DNA of 64,000 nucleotides from Mesostigma viride (lineage: Eukaryota; Streptophyta; Mesostigmatophyceae; Mesostigmatales; Mesostigmataceae), in contig RPFO01000246.1 in assembly GCA_009746045.1 (NCBI GenBank), forward strand, positions 3,391,353 through 3,455,352, read 5' to 3'. This document shows positions 23,310 to 46,011 of the stretch, piece after piece (the stretch's first letter is position 1; every line of letters starts with the position of its first letter). Under the pieces are notes generated by a model. It searched no databases. It was not told the origin of the DNA and worked only from the letters and a program-made list of their open reading frames with translations. The translations under genes and the position numbers were made by a program.

Positions 23310-24217
23310 GGCTGCTCCTGAGTGTTTGCCGCACGTGTCGACGGGCTGTACATAAACCATGGTCACCTATAGCCGCGCCCGAAAAAATGCTACGTCATTT
23401 ACTTGACTGTACATGCAGCTTCTAGCATGTCTGGTAGTCTTGACGCTTAGAAAAAGCTAACCAGAGCCGCGTAAGGCCGGTAGACAAGCTACCAAAAATG
23501 AAGCCGAAGCACTCTGGCGTAATGACTCGCCAACCCGGCAGCCATAACTATGTGGCAAGCAACGTACGTACGTGCTGCAGCCTGGCACTTCGTGCAAGCC
23601 AGGCCACGCCCGGGAGCCAGTAACGTGCACCCTGCAGCTAGTGCCGTGCTTCGAGCTCGTGCCATGTCAGCTGGCGCATCATGACCGTATTGTATTTGAT
23701 GTTGCGGTTGCTGCGACTTGGTATCCAGCGACTTGGATCTCATTCGTGGTTGTACGGACGTGGTGTCTGCCTTTTTGTTGGGGCAGCTGATTGAGCTGAA
23801 TGCACGTATTGCCTCAAGGTTGTGTGCGCCCTGGGCCATCTGCTACTTGCCACGTGGCAGTCACGCGTCGGCTAGGTAATATTGATCGCCTTCTTCCGTT
23901 CTAGATTGGGACCGTGTGTGCTCTGGTGTGTTAGCATATTGCGGGCATGCTCTCTTCGCCGCTTTAGTTTCTAATATCAAATGCCTAGACTGCGAGCGTT
24001 TCAGACAAGGCACGCTTTCATACGAATTGTGAAAATTGCGAACTAGCCATACATATAAGGCTGACGACAAGCTAAGTTCCCTGCAGGAACATCCGATACT
24101 TGCAAAGTTACGGCGCAAGTTGGATGGTAGTATATTTCTACAAAACACATGCCGACGTTGGGAATAATGCCAGCCATCTGAGATCAAAACTAAGGCATTT
24201 CGGAGGAACCGAAAATC
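23310..24217. promoter_or_regulatory. Bidirectional promoter region between two divergent genes
   Basis: The 908 bp between the start codons of the secretory-protein gene (minus strand, ATG 23309) and the lipid kinase gene (plus strand, ATG 24218) hold no exon or mobile element. Both 5' UTRs and promoters must lie here unless upstream non-coding exons exist. No TATA box can be assigned with confidence. Confidence 0.55.
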
Positions 24218-37507
<13,290 letters not shown>

Positions 37508-38320
37508 CCAGCTATAGCTAGAAATCATGAATTGAATGTGTAACATGAACTCGGCACGCATAACTTTCCAGAAACCTGATGGTCACCTGCTTGGGCGCTC
37601 AGCAGTCTTCAGCATTTAGTTTACTATTTGTTGCCTGCCTCGACAATATATCTGGGCAGTGTACATCAAGGAGACAAGCAGCACAGCCCAGAAACCGGGA
37701 GAATCCTGACCACATGGTAGCTCGAGCCCGCCGTTATCCTTTTCGCGTTTTCGAGTCGTTCAGGATGATGACAATTAATGAATGGAGATGGAAATGTATG
37801 TGTAGCCTTGCACATGCATTGAAATTATGGCTGGCTTACGTGTAGAGCGACTAGATGACGTAGACGGTGGGGCCGGAAACAGCTTGCTTCAGCAGGGCGT
37901 GTGTTTCCAGCCTATCTGGCCAGGAGCGTCTTATACGGTGAGCACCGTTGCTGTGATCGCTCTCGATCCCACCATTTGTAAACGAGGAAATACCTGTACA
38001 TGTTAAACTGGCTTATAGAAGCTAGTACATGCGGATTGGTACAGTAGTGCTTCATTACTTACTTAATCAATAAATATATTAAAATAAGCACGTGACTGCG
38101 TCGGCGTGGGAGCCAGTATACAACTAGTAGAGGAACCCCCGCCAACCCTATACACACAACGAGGAGCTAGCTGAGGGAGGGCACCTTAGCTTCTAGGAGA
38201 TCTCTCACTGCCCCAAGTGGGCGGCAGGCCACAGAGCGCTCTCTCGATCCGCATCAATCATGGTGTGGGCGCGCAATGTACTGTGGGTACGTGCATTTAT
38301 ACAATTCTACAAGTACTTAG
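37508..38320. other. Downstream of the lipid kinase: 3' UTR region and a dispersed repeat
   Basis: The interval 37705-37845 is the second, inverted copy of the dispersed repeat at about 7145-7285. The rest, to the micro-insertion at 38332, has no recognised feature. Confidence 0.55.
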
Positions 38321-38331
38321 GCTGACACAAA

Positions 38332-38371
38332 TTAATTAACTAATTAATTAATTAGACTCGTGCTCCCGTTG
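38332..38371 (-). mobile_element. 40-bp retroposed tail (family A/Y), extreme 5' truncation
   Basis: Minus strand: CAACGGGAGCACGAGTC followed by a TAATTAATT-type tail. It is flanked by the 11-bp duplication GCTGACACAAA (38321-38331 and 38372-38382). Only the 3' arm of the family stem-loop and the tail were copied before second-strand closure. Confidence 0.85.
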
Positions 38372-38567
38372 GCTGACACAAAGCGCTGATGTTGTGCGTA
38401 CAGTAGTATTTACACATGCAAGATATTCAAACTGTACAATTAAATGAAACGCGCTTTGTATTATGAAAAATTAATAAGCGCTTTGGCCGCTCATTTGGGC
38501 TGGTCGACTGCATGCGTGGTGAGCACCCCTTTTTATTGTTCCTGTGGACAGGCGGTGGCTCACGTAT

Positions 38568-39703
38568 TAAAAATTAAAATTAAATTATAACATGCCTCCG
38601 TGGGGAGGTCATGTAGCACATATTCCATGATGGATGGGGTGGAGGAAGCCGCGTGATCGAACTATCCTAACTCTAAGCTATCTAGAAAATCCTAACTACA
38701 CTACTCGATCATCAAAACGCCTCCTCCGCTTGGGGGGAGGTGGCTTGCCCACAGGGTCGGGCGTGTGCGCCTTGATGTCCAATCTTCTTCCACCGCGTCT
38801 TGTCCTGCATGGCAGTCCAAAGACGGGAGAGAGAGTGGATGCGGAGCTCAAACTGGGCTGGGACCACTAGGTCGTCCAGCAACATCTGGATGTAGGTCGT
38901 GACAGGTTTCCCTACCCTTTTGGGAATGCCCTCGGGGCCAGGCCAGGTCAGAATGTGTCGCCCCGGCTGGCCAAGCCGCTGGGGGCCGGCCAGGCCGAGG
39001 GCGGTGTCGACCTGGCTGGTGCGATCAAGGTGTCCTACAAATGCTATCCTACGCTGCCTAACTAATCTCGTCCGAAATACGAGGCATGCCATGATACAAA
39101 GATTCTGATGACGGACGCTCGGAAAAGCCTACGCTAAGGACCTGTCGGAGCATCCTGTAAAACGTGCCGTCTAGCCTAGCTGCCAGTTTGGGTGCCCAGG
39201 ATGGTCCACGCCTCGGCGCCATACGTGAGCACCGTGAGGACGAGGATCGACCTTGAAGAGCATGCGCTTGCGGTGCTCGCCCAGGCCCTTCGAGCGCCAG
39301 TAGGGTTTGAGCGAACGGAGCTTGGCCCAGGCAAGGCCGATGCGGGTGTCCACATCGTCGGCAGTGTCAGGAAGCCAACTCCCCAACAGCTTGAAGCGGT
39401 CGCGGAACGGGACCTCCGTCCCGTCGAGCAGGCGCGGCAGCGGTGGGCGACTGGAGGCCCCAATCACCATCCCCTCAGTTTTGACACTAATCTTCAACCC
39501 CACCGCCCGCGCCTCCAGGCCCAGACGGTCCAGACAGGTCTGAATGTGCTGGGCGGGGCTCTCGATGAGGGTGGTGTCATCCGCATAAATCAGGTCGGCA
39601 ACTTAGGCGGTAACCAGGTCTACGGCCCCGCCGTGCTCTTTCACGTTAAGGATGTCCAAGCCTGGCTCGAACCCCTTAAGAGCAGTAATTAAGTAAGTAA
39701 GTA
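38568..39703 (-). mobile_element. LINE family R, 1.1-kb 5'-truncated copy (R3)
   Basis: Bounded by the 11-bp duplication GGCTCACGTAT (38557-38567 and 39704-39714). On the minus strand it begins at the ALKGFEPGLDILNV codons and keeps the YADD region (with a premature stop), GLKISVKTEGMVIG, LTYGAEAW, FVGHLDRTSQVDT and LLDDLVVPAQFELR. It ends with the CCTCC-CCAC-GGAGG stem-loop and an A/T tail. Several frameshifts are present. At its 5' junction about 15 bases (TACTTACTTACTTAA) match neither R2 nor the flank. Confidence 0.87.
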
Positions 39704-39951
39704 GGCTCACGTATACCATTAATTAATTAATTAATTAATTAGGAACATAACTCCGTTGGGAGTATATGTAGCACATATCCCGCAGCGCTACGAGCCACGA
39801 GCTAGCCACGAGGTAGCCATGGCTGACGGCGGAGCTCATAACCGTTTCACGTTTGAGCACCGAATTTAGCCGTGAATATCACAATCGACGCGTCTTTCTA
39901 CGACGCACATGTATGCTGATATAATTTTCCGCAGCTATTACGCAATATACG

Positions 39952-41410
39952 ATGAGCGAACGCTTATCGACGCAACGCAGCCTGACGGCTGCGCTCGGCA
40001 ATGAAAATACGTCTGCGCATGCAGCTCCGGCTGCAGCTTCGCCCTCAGGTCCGGGCTCCGGCAGGCAGTGATGACCCTAGTCGCGCACTGGTGGTCGTCC
40101 AGCACCCCCCCGGGCTTCCTGCCTCGCCCTCAGCCTCGCCTGAGCCAAAACGCAGCCGCCCAACCGAACCGAGATGGTCTGAGCGCGATTTTGACGTTGA
40201 CGAGTTATTTTCCACCTTCGACGATGCCCGACCCAGCTTTTTCAACATGCCACCCATCAAGATACTGGAGCTTGTGTTTTATGGGTCATACGCCTCCATT
40301 TTCGACCTGTGCCAGCGCCTCCAAAGCCTTTGCCGCATCCGCACTGGACCTGACGGCCGGTTTACTCACCGACAACATGCTGAGAACCTGGCCCGCTGGT
40401 CTCGCCCCCGTCTTCAGCTCGCCGCCCTCTTTTCATCATTCGGCATCCTTCAGCGCTCTGTCACGGACCTCTGGACCCCCTCCCCCTTGACCGAATCCAC
40501 CTTCCTCCTCCACCTCCAAGAAACCATCTCACAGCACGTGACGCCCCTAGCTGCAGATGTGGCAGCTGTGGGTCGCACGCTGGCTGCTGAGCTCCCCGGG
40601 CACCATCCCCACCGCCACCGCCATCCTCCTCGCCTCCACCCTCCCCCCCCTCCGCCTCCACCGACTCCATCACCGCCCAGCTCCGCGACATTGACCAGCG
40701 TCTTAAGAATAATGCCATCGCTATCGAGGTCCTGCAGAACACCGCGGGCCTCACCGCCCAGGCGCGGTGTTCAAGGACATTGCCGCCAAGCCAGCCTCTG
40801 CTGCCGGGCCTGGCCGGCGATCATGCTCCTCCCATTACGACCTGGGCGGACATGCTTAAGCAGCACACCACCTCCACCACCTCCGCCGGCCGTCGCAGCC
40901 CAGCTCCAGCGGCAGACGCTTGACCTCCGCCACCTGAGGCCGAGCTCGCCAAGCGCAGCCTCAACGTCACTGTCAAGAACTTCGACATGGTGGAAGGTGA
41001 GAATTCCGAGAAGCTTGCGCGTGCGTTTGAGAGAGAAATCCTTGGTCGCATGGGCCTTACTGGTGCCAGATCGAGCTGCCAGCCAGGTCGCCCACCGCCT
41101 TCCCCCGGCCGCGCGCGGGATAAGGCAGGGGCGCCCCCCCTCCTTCTCACCTTTAAGACCCCGGCGGACAAGATTTCTTTTCTCCGACGCCGCAAGCGGC
41201 TCGAGAAGACTCTCTTCACCCTTGAGGACGACTTGACCCTGGCGCAGCAACAACGGCGACGGGAGCTATGGCCGACCTACCTCCAGCTCCGGCAGACCAA
41301 GGCGGGGCAGCCGGTGTACTGGAAGGGCCCGGCGGCCATCTACGTACGTCGGCCACAAGCCCTGGCATGCGACCCCCTCGGCCCCAATGACTCCAGACGC
41401 CCCAGCTTAG
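39952..41410 (+). pseudogene. ORF1 of half-LINE Ba (L1-ORF1p-like), frameshifted
   Basis: Starts MSERLSTQRSLTAALGNENT and is broken at once by a frameshift near 40070, with others at about 40,600, 40,780, 40,900 and 41,080. Recognisable parts are the N-terminal head, a long Pro/Ser-rich linker, EREILGRMGLTG, HRLPPAAR-like remnants, LLTFKTPADKISFLRRRKR, LTLAQQQRRRELWPTYLQLR and PVYWKG. These correspond to the RNA-binding C-terminal half of L1 ORF1 proteins. Confidence 0.75.
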
Positions 41411-41540
41411 GGGAATACAGCAGCAGTAGTGTAGAATAGATAGACCGTGGCCGGCCATGTACATGTAAGCCTCCTACAGGCTCTATACCAGCTGATTCAC
41501 GAGTATTATTTAGCCATGTACATGTGCACCTATGATGTGC

Positions 41541-43524
41541 ACCTATGGATGACAGCTACCGCTGACGAAAATGGCTGACGGCGGTATGGCTGACGGCGGA
41601 GTTCAGATCTTTTGCGTCTGAGCCCCAAATTCGGTCAGACCACTTGCATTCGATGCGCCTTTCTAAGACGCACTTGCCAGTATAAACGGTTACGGCTGCC
41701 ACGCAGTATAGACAAAGTTACGCACGTGACCAGCTATGACGACTACCAAAGCAAAACGAGGGCTGGAAAAGGAGCTGGCACAGCTTCCCAGCGCCCAGCC
41801 CAACCCTCTCGCCCTCGCCATTGTTCAGCCGCCAGGCTTACCCGCCAAACCCTCGCCAAGCGCCTCGCCTGAGCCCAAGAAACCATGCCACGATCGCCAC
41901 AAATGGAGCAAATTCTTGCCCGGCGACGGAATGTTCTCCCTCCTCGAGTGGCAGCAGCTGTCGCCGCAGGAAGTCGTCGAAGTTCTCCAGTTCCTCACAC
42001 AGGAGCGGAAGCTCTTTGTGCCCTGGACAAGGGCGGCTATCGACTACCGCGACACGTCCTGGCTCTACACCTGTGCCGAATCCCGCCAACGCGAGTCTAT
42101 CTTGACCAGCTACTACCAGCGCAGCTTCGGCGCCATCCACAGAGAACTTTGGAACGCACTCAACGCCCCAGCCCCCGCACAGCCGGCAGCCCCATCGGCT
42201 TCCTCCCTCTGCAAGGATGACATCCGCGCAGTGCTGGAGGAGCACGTGACCTGGCCGCTGGCCGAGAAGATGACCTCGCTGAACACCACGCTCAACACGG
42301 TCGAGGCCCGGGTCTCCAACGTGGAAACCAAGGTCGTCCACAAGCTACAACCACAGTTCACGGCGCTACACACCGCGGCGCAGGCTTCGGAAACGCATGC
42401 TGCACTTGTCTCTCGCCTTAACCAGGTGGAAGGCAAGTGCGGCGTGCTCATGAAGAAGCTTGAGGCCATCACCGCCCACACCGAGGCCCTGGCCACACAG
42501 GTCCCAAAGCTAGCGGAGCAGACGGCCACCATTGCCTCCCAGCCACCCCGGCAGGATGCTGGTGACCTCCCGCTCTCCTACGCGGACCTGCTGCGGACAG
42601 CGACCGCCTCCACCACCGACGCCATCGCCACGAAGCTCCAGGAGCTGGAGGACCACCGCCAGGCCCAGCAACGGGAGGTCACCGATCGCGCTCGCCGCGA
42701 GTGCCGAGTGGTGCTACGTCGCTTCCCCCAGAAGCCAGGTGAGACGTCAACCTCCCTTGCTGACGAGATCAAGAAACAGCTTCTTACCCTCATGGGCCTG
42801 GTAGGTGAGGTAGAACTGCGTGGGTGCCACCGCCTTCCCCACTCACGGGACAAGGCGGCCACCCCACCAGTCCTGCTCACCTTCCTCTCCCCTGAGGATA
42901 AGCAGCGGTTCCTCTCTCGTCGCAAGCGGTTGCACGACCTCACCTGGACGCTGGATGACGACCTAACCCCCGCTCAGCAACAGCAGCGACGCGACCTGTG
43001 GCCGGAATACCTCCGCCATAAGCAGGACCCCCAGAAGCCCAAGGTGTACTGGAGGGGCGGGGACCTGATGATCAACCACAAGATGTGGACGCCCCCAGCG
43101 GGCTAGAATAGCAATAGCCCTAGCTTGTAACCATTGGAGTCACTGTCGCTAAGGCAGCCATGCCTAGAATGTTTGCCTAGCTGTGCCAACAAACCTAGTC
43201 ACGTGCCGCCAACGCACGGTACACAACCAGCCATAGCCTTAGCCTAGTTCTAGTACAGCCATGCTACGCCCTGGCTATGTTCAGATTACTTGCCCACGCT
43301 CCTTGCTATGACATGCTCACATGGGTCTTATTGCACCCACAGTTTGCCGGATCGTTAGCCTGTCCTTTTAGCTAGCCGCGCCCGATTGCAGCTGTGGCAT
43401 GCCTTTGGCATGAAGGAGACTGGGGGTCTCTGCCCTTTCTCCTGTAGTGCACACACAGGGATTAAAAGCACTTCGGTGCTCCGTGACTCCCCAACGGGAG
43501 CACGAGTTTAATTAATTAATTAAT
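41541..43524 (+). mobile_element. Half-LINE family A, intact full-length copy (A1)
   Basis: 1,984 bp, bounded by the 10-bp duplication TATGATGTGC (41531-41540 and 43525-43534). It is inserted in the 3' UTR of Ba. Copy Bc at 53.2 kb shows the same UTR without an insertion (CTATCATGAGCCACACC). Structure: a 5' UTR with two ATGGCTGACGGCGG words and a TTTCTAAGACGCAC motif, an uninterrupted ORF1 (41736-43106), a 3' UTR of about 0.4 kb, the stem-loop CTCCCCAACGGGAG (43487-43500) and the tail GCACGAGTTTAATTAATTAATTAAT. There is no ORF2 or trace of one. The open ORF suggests a young insertion. Confidence 0.9.
41736..43106 (+). CDS. L1-ORF1p-like RNA-binding protein of half-LINE A1, 456 aa, intact
   Basis: A single open frame from ATG 41736 to TAG 43106. 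The N-terminus is basic (MTTTKAKRGLEKEL) with a Pro/Ser-rich linker. Residues of about 160-290 are Ala/Glu/Lys/Leu-rich with heptad spacing (VLEEHVTWPLAEKMTSLNTT, VETKVVHKLQPQ, LNQVEGKCGVLMKKLE), predicting a coiled coil that would trimerise as in L1 ORF1p. Residues of about 325-440 match the RRM plus C-terminal domain: CRVVLRRFP, GCHRLPHSRDKA, VLLTFLSPEDKQRFLSRRKR, then LDDDLTPAQQQQRRDLWPEY, the D-L-(S/T)...R signature of the CTD. Role by analogy: coats its RNA as a chaperone in a retroposition particle. It encodes no RT or endonuclease. Family assignment rests on pattern and has not been confirmed by a search. Confidence 0.8.
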   Translation: MTTTKAKRGLEKELAQLPSAQPNPLALAIVQPPGLPAKPSPSASPEPKKPCHDRHKWSKFLPGDGMFSLLEWQQLSPQEVVEVLQFLTQERKLFVPWTRAAIDYRDTSWLYTCAESRQRESILTSYYQRSFGAIHRELWNALNAPAPAQPAAPSASSLCKDDIRAVLEEHVTWPLAEKMTSLNTTLNTVEARVSNVETKVVHKLQPQFTALHTAAQASETHAALVSRLNQVEGKCGVLMKKLEAITAHTEALATQVPKLAEQTATIASQPPRQDAGDLPLSYADLLRTATASTTDAIATKLQELEDHRQAQQREVTDRARRECRVVLRRFPQKPGETSTSLADEIKKQLLTLMGLVGEVELRGCHRLPHSRDKAATPPVLLTFLSPEDKQRFLSRRKRLHDLTWTLDDDLTPAQQQQRRDLWPEYLRHKQDPQKPKVYWRGGDLMINHKMWTPPAG

Positions 43525-44094
43525 TATGATGTGCCACACTCCAGATGATGACTAGCTTTATTTAGTTATGCTGTGCCCATGCAGAGAGCCGCTCTCTGCT
43601 GAGATGCCCTGCTCTAGCTTTTGTATAGCCATGATGTTGTCTCTTTGATGATGATCTTCCCCCCCCGTGCCAGGATCCCCTTAGTTGGGTCGAACCTGAG
43701 ACAGCATGGTGGTGCTGGTGCCCTTGAGGCGCCTAGAGCAAGTGTTGTTTACATTCCCACCCTTGCAGGAAGTAGCTTAGAATGTATTATAGGCCATATG
43801 CCCCTTCTCAAGGCCGGGCTATGTGCTACATATACTCCCAACGGAGTTATGTTCCTAATTAATATCCCGCAGAAGGGGCATATGGCTTTTAATACATTCT
43901 GGGCTACTTCCTGCAATTAAGGGCGGGGATGTAAACGACACTTGCTCTAGGTGCAGCAAGGGCACCTGCACCACCACGCTCTATCAGGCCCGTCATTGGG
44001 TGGAAGATCATCATCATGGCCGGCTATACAAAGGCTAGGGCATGGCTTCTCATCAGAGAGTGACTCTCTGTATAGGCAGGGCTGAGCTAAATTC

Positions 44095-44559
44095 CATTAA
44101 TTAATTAACTAGCTAGACTCGTGCTCCCGTTGGGATCGAGTCACGGAGCATTAACCCCGATGGATGGATGGATGGGTGCAAACAGTCCTACCGGTCTAAT
44201 CTATCTACATCGGCTACATACTACATCTATCTAACAGCATTCTAACTACAACATCTATCTAGGCAGCCGCACTCTGCCCTAGGCCGGGAGCCGGCTATCT
44301 GGCGTGCGGCTCCCACGGGATTGCACACGCGGGCGCTTCCCCACTGGGGGGGGCTCGTTGTCCTCTATGACCTGGGCCCACTTGGCCTTGTCCATCATCT
44401 TCTTCCAAATCACAGAGAGGCCTAGGCCCCCCATGTCCTCTACTAGCTGTTCTTTGAAGGTGCGGGCCTTGCGGCGTCTAACATCACTGGGCCCCGCCCA
44501 CGTCAGGAGGTGCCGGCCAGTGAGGCTGGGCTGGTCGCATCATCCATGGGGGGTCCCAT
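44095..44559 (-). mobile_element. LINE family Y, 5'-truncated copy (Y2) inside Bg
   Basis: The flanks share a 24-bp stretch differing at three positions (TATAGGCAGGGC...GCTAAATTC, 44071-44094 and 44560-44583), taken as a decayed or unusually long target duplication. The minus strand has the ORF2 C-terminus, a 3' UTR with a CCATCCATCGGGGTTAATGC word shared with the copy at 5.85 kb, a stem-loop carrying a 3-base insertion (CTCGATCCCAACGGGAG), then GCACGAGTC and a TAATTAATT tail. Confidence 0.8.
44279..44559 (-). pseudogene. C-terminal fragment of family Y ORF2
   Basis: An open minus-strand frame with TGRHLLTWAGPSDVRRRKA, KEQLVEDMGGLGLSV, WKKMMDKAKWAQVIEDNE and a basic Pro-rich end, PPPVGKRPRVQSRGS, stop at 44279. 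It aligns in order with the C-termini of families R (QPGRHILTWPGP, LLDDLVVP, DKTRWKKI) and X (QPGRHLLLW, QLLEDAGLLGL, DKRKWAAI), showing that the three are related LINE families. Confidence 0.78.
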
Positions 44560-44930
44560 TATAGGCAGGGCGTGGCTAAATTCTCATAATGCATCATCCA
44601 TGGGGGCCATTATGGGCGCACATGCGCGTGCGCGGGGCCGCGTGGTAGGCTAACTGAAGCCTTACTAATCTACACTACTGCCACTATATTCCCTAGACGG
44701 ACCGACTGGGGTGGCTGGGGGTGCCTGCCAGGCCTTGTGGTCGACGTGGATGACGTCCCCCCGCCAGTATATACCGTTTCCCCCCCTGCGATGTGCCGGA
44801 GCTTTACTGAGGTAGGTCGGCCATAGCTCGCGTCGCCGTTCAGTTGTTGCTGGGCCAGGGCCGGGTCAGGTCAGTTGTCGTCCAGCGTGTAGCGACTGAG
44901 CCGTCCTCATCATCGAGAGCTTCTTGCGGT

Positions 44931-45416
44931 TTTTAATCTTGAAACAACACAACGTATACCATGCAGGCTACCTTCAGTTTAGTGTTAAACTGTCAATATA
45001 CAGTGTAGGTATAGTGTAGTCAAACCTACGGCGCCTCGGCCGGCCCCATCGATCACAGGACATGCAATTAGGCGCTAGGCTCCCATCAGTGGTCCTAGCC
45101 TCACGTACCAGTAACAGACATCGGAATTGGGATGCATTGCCGTGTCAACTCGTGCTCCTTGCGCATGTTCAGTTGGGGACTGCTTTCGTACGGGCAGTGA
45201 CGAATATTAATACGACTTAGTTAACTAATCCTACCGTCAAATTAGGAACGCCGTACGACTCCGTCATTTCATGCACTACCTATGTACTGTCAGTAAGTGG
45301 AGGTTGAATGCCTTGTAGAGCTCATCATTGGGAGTTAGGAGAACAAAATACATAATGCAAGCGCGTGTCGATGATTGCGCCTAAAAGATTCAATACTAGA
45401 TACAGTGTATTTCCCG
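44931..45416. other. Intergenic sequence, no feature recognised
   Basis: AT-leaning unique sequence upstream of the promoter duplication. No exon or element end was seen. Confidence 0.5.
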
Positions 45417-45531
45417 CCACAAACATTTGTGGCGGTTGTGATTGTTGTTGATCTTGATCGGCCGCCTTCCGGAGCGATGAGATCATGACTCATGAGAACG
45501 CCCCGCCGGCCGCCGCGGCCACCTCCTGTCA

Positions 45532-45547
45532 ATTTTGGCGCCAAAAT
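45532..45547. promoter_or_regulatory. E2F-like palindromic site, copy 1
   Basis: ATTTTGGCGCCAAAAT is a perfect 16-bp palindrome containing TTTGGCGC on both strands, the consensus bound by E2F/DP factors in plants and animals. Binding in this organism is inferred. Confidence 0.55.
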
Positions 45548-45757
45548 CCCACGTGGTGAACGTTTCCCTGCTCCGTTCGCCCCTCAGCTGCGGATCGATA
45601 GCGGTTGCAAAATCGGGCAGATGTGTACATCATCGAGGCAATCCACAAACATTTGTGGCGGTTGCGATTGTTGTTGATCTTGATCCGCCTTCCGGAGCGA
45701 TGAGATCATCATGACTCATGAGAACGCCCCGCCGGCCGCCGCGGCCACCTCCTGTCA

Positions 45758-45773
45758 ATTTTGGCGCCAAAAT
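45758..45773. promoter_or_regulatory. E2F-like palindromic site, copy 2
   Basis: The identical 16-bp palindrome, retained in the second promoter copy, 239 bp upstream of the chosen start codon. Preservation of both sites is compatible with function, but the duplication may simply be recent. Confidence 0.55.
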
Positions 45774-46011
45774 ATCCCACGTGGTGAACGTTTCCCTGCT
45801 CCGTTCGCCCTGCGGATCGATAGCGGTTGCAAAATCGTGCAGATGTGTACATCATCGAGGCAACCCTGTAGTGATGAGGGAACGTAAACGAAAGCACCTG
45901 ACCTGGGTCGCTGGGCTTGCGCGAGTTCGCCTGGCCGAGGTCGGGAATCGGATAATTACGCACAGATTTATTCCCCCCTGCTGGTTTGGGCGGGCCGAAG
46001 GCGAAAGCAAA

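Larger units (their letters stand above)
39786..43861 (+). mobile_element. Half-LINE family B, full-length copy (Ba), split by A1
   Basis: Bounded by the 11-bp duplication ATATCCCGCAG (39775-39785 and 43862-43872). It has a 5' UTR with GGCTGACGGCGGAGCTC, an ORF1 from ATG 39952, a 3' UTR (interrupted at 41541 by A1, resuming at 43535), the stem-loop ACTCC-CAAC-GGAGT (43834-43847) and the tail TATGTTCCTAATTA. Without A1 it is about 2.1 kb and has no ORF2. It is the most complete B copy and defines the family's 5' end. Confidence 0.85.
39716..44930 (-). mobile_element. Half-LINE family B copy (Bg), outer host split by two insertions
   Basis: Starts at the 3' end with an (ATTA)n tail, GGAACATAACTCCGTTGGGAG stem-loop and UTR at 39719-39785. 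It resumes at 43873 with GGGGCATATGGCTTTT and continues to the degraded C-terminal part of ORF1 near 44640-44930 (cf. CTGCCAGGCCTTGTGG, CGCCAGTATATACC). Two elements interrupt it: Ba (39786-43861) and Y2 (44095-44559). Intact B copies show that the two sides of each gap are adjacent in the ancestral sequence. Confidence 0.78.
45417..45866. repeat. 226-bp tandem duplication upstream of the J-domain gene
   Basis: 45417-45642 is repeated at 45643-45866 with small indels. Both copies contain the near-palindrome CCACAAACATTTGTGG, GATTGTTGTTGATCTTGATC, a GC-rich block CGCCCCGCCGGCCGCCGCGG, an E2F-like palindrome and CGTTTCCCTGCTCCGTTCGC. The second copy ends about 145 bp before the likely start codon at 46012, so this looks like a duplicated promoter. 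Confidence 0.9.

Noticed and set aside
45718-46011. N-terminal extension of the J-domain protein starting at ATG 45718
   Set aside because: The frame is open, but it lies within the duplicated promoter including the E2F-like palindrome, and the peptide is low-complexity. The ATG at 46012 begins the TPR-like region.
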